From NCBI RefSeq assembly GCF_026339935.1, contig NZ_JAPEPX010000001.1, positions 310,001-374,000 on the forward strand: DNA of 64,000 nucleotides. The letters are read 5' to 3'. Source of the stretch: Streptomyces sp. NBC_01551 (GTDB lineage: Bacteria > Actinomycetota > Actinomycetes > Streptomycetales > Streptomycetaceae). A program made the position numbers and the translations under genes. Under the pieces are notes generated by a model. That model ran no database searches. It saw nothing but the letters and a program-made list of their open reading frames with translations, and was not told the DNA's origin. Shown here piece by piece: positions 60,863 through 64,000 of this stretch (position 1 is its first letter; each line of letters begins with the position of its first letter).

Positions 60863-61933
60863 TCACCGCGGGGACGTCGTGAGGCCGAGGCCGGCTTCGT
60901 CCCCGCGCAGCACCATCCGGTGCGTCCGCCGCAGCATCCCGCTCGGAGCGACCCCCAGGTCGTCGGCCAGCCGGTGGCGGGTGCGGTCGAACGCGGCCAG
61001 GGCGTCGGCCTGCCGGCCGTCGCGGTACAGCGCGCGCATCAGCATCGCGGCCACCGGCTCGTTCAGGGGGTGTGCCGAGGACAACGCGAACAGCTCCGCG
61101 ATCGCCTCGGCGTGCCTGCCCAGCCGCAGCTGCCACTCCACCTTTCCCTGCGCGATGGCGATCCTGCGCTCGGTGAAGCGCAGCCGCTCCAGTTCGGCCA
61201 GCGGCCCGGGCAGGCCGGCCAGCGGCTCCCCGCGAAACAGGTCCAGGGCCTGAGCGCACAGGCGGACCGCCTCGGCCGGTTCGCCCGCCCGGGCGGCCGT
61301 CCTGGCATCGGTGACGAGTTCCTCCATGCGCGCCGCGTCCACTTCGACGGCGCCCGAGGCCAGCCGGTAGCCACCCCGGTCGTGCTCGATCACCGAGTCA
61401 GGGCTGTCACCGAGGCGCAGGGTCTTGCGCAGGCGGTAGACGTACACCGGCACCACGTTCGTGGCCGGAGGCTCCATCCCCCACACGCCATCGAGCAGTT
61501 CGTGCCGGCTGACCGTCCGCCCCGCGCACAGCGCGAGCGCCGCGAGCACGGCCTGCTGGCGCAGGTGGCCCAGGTTCAAGGGCCGCCCGTCCCGGCATGC
61601 CCGCACCGGCCCCAGCACGCAGATCCGCACCCTCGGGCCGGCCGCCCGGCCGGTGGCGCCCCCCGTCACGGGGCTCACCTCCCGCGCGCGGGGGCCGCAG
61701 CCGGCGACGACCAGGCCGCAGTCGAAGGCGTGGGCGATGGCGGCGGCCCGGTCGCGCAGCCCGAGCTTCACGAGGATCCGCGTGAGGTGTCCGGCCACGG
61801 CGCCCTCCGGCACCGCGAGCGCGGCGGCGATCTCCTCGTCGCGCAGGCCGCACCCGACCCTGTAGAGCACCTCGCGCTCCAGAGGCCCGAGTACGGCGGC
61901 AGGTGGCCGGCCCTTGACGGCGGACGTCGGCAT
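60863..61933 (-). CDS. LuxR-HTH/SARP (BTAD) fusion regulator
   Basis: A 356-residue regulator from ATG 61933 (GGGGAG five bases upstream). Residues 16-75 are a LuxR-type HTH: LGPLEREVLYRVGCGLRDEE, IAAALAVPEGAVAGHLTRIL, VKLGLRDRAAAIAHAFDCGL. After a 25-residue linker comes an OmpR-like winged helix of SARP type (VRICVLGPVRACRDGRPLNL, LGHLRQQAVLAALALCAGRT, VVPVYVYRLRKTLRLGDSPD) and a BTAD domain (VEVDAARMEELVTDARTAAR, FRGEPLAGLPGPLAELERLR, ADALAAFDRTRHRLADDLGV). SARPs activate antibiotic genes; an N-terminal LuxR HTH gives two DNA-binding units in one chain, which is uncommon. No biosynthetic cluster is adjacent. Nothing in the sequence indicates a nucleotide-binding domain. Confidence 0.9.
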   Translation of the reverse strand: MPTSAVKGRPPAAVLGPLEREVLYRVGCGLRDEEIAAALAVPEGAVAGHLTRILVKLGLRDRAAAIAHAFDCGLVVAGCGPRAREVSPVTGGATGRAAGPRVRICVLGPVRACRDGRPLNLGHLRQQAVLAALALCAGRTVSRHELLDGVWGMEPPATNVVPVYVYRLRKTLRLGDSPDSVIEHDRGGYRLASGAVEVDAARMEELVTDARTAARAGEPAEAVRLCAQALDLFRGEPLAGLPGPLAELERLRFTERRIAIAQGKVEWQLRLGRHAEAIAELFALSSAHPLNEPVAAMLMRALYRDGRQADALAAFDRTRHRLADDLGVAPSGMLRRTHRMVLRGDEAGLGLTTSPR

Positions 61934-62070
61934 CACAGCTCCCCGGGTGTTCGTCTGGCGGACGCCGTCGCCAACGTAACGGCGACGGCGCCGACCGAGA
62001 CACCCGGAACGTTCCGGAGTGACACCCGTGATCTGCCGTACGACCGCACGGCCGTGGTGTGCCGCGTCGG

Positions 62071-63543
62071 TCAGCGGGTGCGGAAACTGCCGGTGTACAC
62101 GTCCGTACGGTTCTGTGGTGCGCCGGAGTTGGTCTCGGTGAGCACCGCCCGTACTCCCTTGTCGTCCGCCACCAGGCCTTGGTAGTCGCCGAGGAAGTAG
62201 CCCCCGGCGAACGGTGCCTGCAGCCAGTCGAAAATGCGCGAGATGCGTCGCTCGGTCCGGCGTTCAAGGTCTCCGTGCGGCAGGGTGGCCAGCTGGTAGG
62301 CGGTGGGCAGGGTGGTGGTGTCGCCCGGCTTGAGGAAGCGCAGGTCGTAGTAGGTGAGTGCGACCGTGCCCCGCTCGTCGACCGCGATCGACGGAGAGAA
62401 GGCCGGCACGTCCTCCGGGCTGATCAGCTCCGGGGCTCCCCAGGTGCGTCCGCCGTCGGTGGAGCGCACCAGTTGGACGGAGTCGAAGCTGCCGCCGGAG
62501 AAGTCCGAGCCCTCGTACGCCATGTAGAGCGTGCCCGTCTTGGGGTCGACGGCCGGGCTGGGCAGGGTGGACGCGGCGCGCAGCAGTTTGGTGGGGTCGT
62601 TCGGGTCGACCTCCGGTACGGAGGTGTCCTTGGCCACGGTGACCGGGGCGCTCCAGGTCTCTCCGGCATCGGTCGAGGTGACCACCTCGTAGCGGGCTTC
62701 GACGACGGTGCTCAAGTCCTCGGCGTAGGTGATCCGGTCGAAGAAGTCGTACAGGGTGCCGGAGCGCCGGTCGGCGACGATCAGATGGCCGATGGTCTGG
62801 GTGTTGGGCACGGCGCTGGTGTCGACGAACGGCCGGGCCTCGCTCCAGGTGCGGCCGCCGTCGCGGGTGACGGAGATGTAGCCCGGACCGTCGAGGGAGC
62901 TGGGGCCGGGCGGGTCGTTGTCGAGGCGGTTCCAGACCTGGTAAGCGGTGCCTTCGCGGATCGGGTCGGCGGTGAGCGAGGGCTTGTCGTTGAAGAACGG
63001 CTGCTCGTCGACGTGCGTGGTGGTGACGTTGCGCCAGGTGCGGCCGCCGTCGCGGGACGTGGCGGCCAGCAGGCCGGTGCGCGTGCTCTTGGTGAAGTCG
63101 ACGCCCTCGCCGCTCGCGTAGACGGTGCCGTCCGGTCCGGTGCTCACCCAGGGGTCGGTGGCCCGTTCGAAGTCCGCTCCGCCCGGGGCGCAGAGGCTGA
63201 ACGGCAGCGTGCTCCGGTGGAAGGTGTGGCCGTCCGTGGTCCAGCCGGCCACCAGGCCACGGGCGCCGCCGTCGTTCCAGCGGTCCTGCTGGAACACGGT
63301 GACCACGCGCTTGGGGTCGCGCGGATCGACGGACAGGTACGGCTCGACCTCGGTGGCCGGGTAGACGATGCTGTCGGGGGATCTCGCTCCGATGGTGCAC
63401 TCCGCGTACGGGTCGCCGTGGGACACCTTGACCAGTGGTGTGCCGTCGGGGTTCCGGTCTGCTGCGGCGGGAGTCGCGCCGGTGACCGTGACGAGCAGGA
63501 GCGCGGCGGTGGTGACGGCGGTCAGGGGCAGGAAGACGCGCAT
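62071..63543 (-). CDS. Secreted sialidase/BNR-repeat protein
   Basis: A 490-residue secreted protein from ATG 63543 with GGAGGAG seven bases upstream. Signal peptide: PLTAVTTAALLLVTVTGATP, cleaved near PAAAD. The body is a beta-propeller with Asp-box repeats: SRDGGRTWRN, TRDGGRTWSE, STDAGETWSA and STDGGRTWGA, separated by 60-90 residues, plus intervening YLSVDPRDPKRVVTVFQQDR and SLTADPIREGTAYQVWNRLD. It belongs to the exo-alpha-sialidase-like superfamily; the Arg triad and Asp/Tyr/Glu of true sialidases could not be placed, so glycosidase activity is uncertain. It is monocistronic. Confidence 0.85.
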   Translation of the reverse strand: MRVFLPLTAVTTAALLLVTVTGATPAAADRNPDGTPLVKVSHGDPYAECTIGARSPDSIVYPATEVEPYLSVDPRDPKRVVTVFQQDRWNDGGARGLVAGWTTDGHTFHRSTLPFSLCAPGGADFERATDPWVSTGPDGTVYASGEGVDFTKSTRTGLLAATSRDGGRTWRNVTTTHVDEQPFFNDKPSLTADPIREGTAYQVWNRLDNDPPGPSSLDGPGYISVTRDGGRTWSEARPFVDTSAVPNTQTIGHLIVADRRSGTLYDFFDRITYAEDLSTVVEARYEVVTSTDAGETWSAPVTVAKDTSVPEVDPNDPTKLLRAASTLPSPAVDPKTGTLYMAYEGSDFSGGSFDSVQLVRSTDGGRTWGAPELISPEDVPAFSPSIAVDERGTVALTYYDLRFLKPGDTTTLPTAYQLATLPHGDLERRTERRISRIFDWLQAPFAGGYFLGDYQGLVADDKGVRAVLTETNSGAPQNRTDVYTGSFRTR

Positions 63544-63842
63544 GCGGGATCTCCTCCGGGCCTGTCGGCTGGGGCACGGAGGCGTATCGGAAGGCGAGGG
63601 TGGGGCGACTCCGCTTGGTTGTCTTCGGCGTTGCGGCCGGCGCCCTTGATGGGCCGAACGACGGAGTCGTCCCCGGGGTCGTCGAGGAGCACGGCGGAGC
63701 CGACCGGCGGGTGCGGCGTGCCGGTCGGCTCCTTGGTCGTGCTGTTACGGCGCCGTCTCGTAGGTCCCGGGAGAGGGCCGCGGGCCGCTTGCCGGTTGGC
63801 GATGCCGGCGGGGTCGGCCTTGTCTCAGACGGGTCGGCGCGA
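63544..63842. other. Spacer without a recognisable gene
   Basis: Between the sialidase-like gene start and the partial frame at the right edge. I see only the ribosome site of the sialidase-like gene (GGAGGAG) and no hairpin, repeat or credible coding frame. Confidence 0.5.
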
Positions 63843-64000
63843 TCATCGCCCGCGCCAGAAGGAAGACTCCATCACGTCGGCGCAGAAGCGGGCGACGTCG
63901 ATGGTCTTGGCGTCGAGACCGTCCGCCGGGGCCCGCGTTGTGTCCGGGCAGGCCGGAGGTTGAGGAGGAGGCGGGCCGTACCTGCCTCCGACCGGTGCCG
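63843..64000 (-). CDS. Possible C-terminal end of a gene cut by the window edge
   Basis: On the minus strand an open frame runs from the window end to TGA at 63845-63843. Its last 28 residues, including GLDAKTIDVARFCADVMESS and FWRGR, have G/C-ending codons and a helical look, unlike the Pro-rich region before them (GPPPPQPPACPD). This could be the tail of a regulator or a shadow; no family can be named from so little. Confidence 0.25.
   Translation of the reverse strand, partial: APVGGRYGPPPPQPPACPDTTRAPADGLDAKTIDVARFCADVMESSFWRGR

Overview
The window is very GC-rich, has strong third-position G/C bias, GTG/TTG starts with GGAGG-type ribosome sites and dense actinomycete-specific families (DUF397, DUF5997, DUF6400, roadblock/LC7 proteins, SARP regulators, MAB_1171c, an 82-residue protein almost identical in layout to the SCO4226 nickel-binding protein). 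Everything points to a Streptomyces chromosome or a close relative. I see no rRNA, tRNA, CRISPR array, insertion sequence, prophage or conserved biosynthetic gene cluster.

Layout. 0.2-4.7 kb: a sirtuin, two small overlapping proteins, a VOC protein and a minus-strand string with three roadblock/LC7 proteins, one PATAN/DUF4388-like protein and a miniature IclR-type helix-turn-helix protein. 5-9.5 kb: DUF6461 protein and TetR regulator, a 28-bp perfect palindrome, a divergent PucR-type regulator and an APC (KimA-like) permease broken by a single-base frameshift. 9.6-17.5 kb: Tat-exported molybdenum hydroxylase pair, nickel-binding protein, PAS-SpoIIE phosphatase, NsdA-like regulator, APH-fold kinase. 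17.5-20.1 kb: 3-ketosteroid dehydrogenase-like flavoprotein and a conserved unknown. 20.1-21.5 kb: gene-poor, repeat-bearing spacer. 21.5-25.4 kb: a translationally coupled four-gene operon (HTH regulator, HExxH metallopeptidase, seven-helix MAB_1171c protein, FAD monooxygenase-like enzyme), the best candidate here for an uncharacterised system. 25.4-30.9 kb: a scrambled maleylpyruvate-isomerase-family remnant, a LAL regulator with an eroded LuxR domain, an ACT protein, LtrA and an orphan DUF397 protein.

31-49 kb is a lipid/steroid catabolism neighbourhood: two thiolase-like proteins, a tandem DUF35 protein, a crotonase, three FadD-type acyl-CoA ligases, PaaK, a nitronate monooxygenase, plus an exported Ntn acylase and a ChaA antiporter. 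Three promoters (kstD, echA/fadD, nitronate monooxygenase) carry the same 17-bp inverted repeat, TCTGA-N7-TCAGA, preceded by TTT, and the echA/fadD promoter also has an exact match to the KstR consensus. This argues that genes about 30 kb apart belong to one regulon controlled by a TetR-type repressor not encoded here.

49-64 kb holds exported hydrolases (beta-lactamase-fold enzyme, PE-PPE/cutinase-like esterase, sialidase-like protein), an HTH-less LysR effector domain with a Gly/Lys tail, DUF5997, an F420-type nitroreductase, a kinase-TPR protein translationally coupled to a phytoene-desaturase-like oxidoreductase, an MpaB oxygenase, two membrane glycosyltransferases and a LuxR-SARP fusion regulator. 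Gene starts were chosen by ribosome sites and overlaps visible in the sequence; family names are from recognition of motifs, not from database searches.
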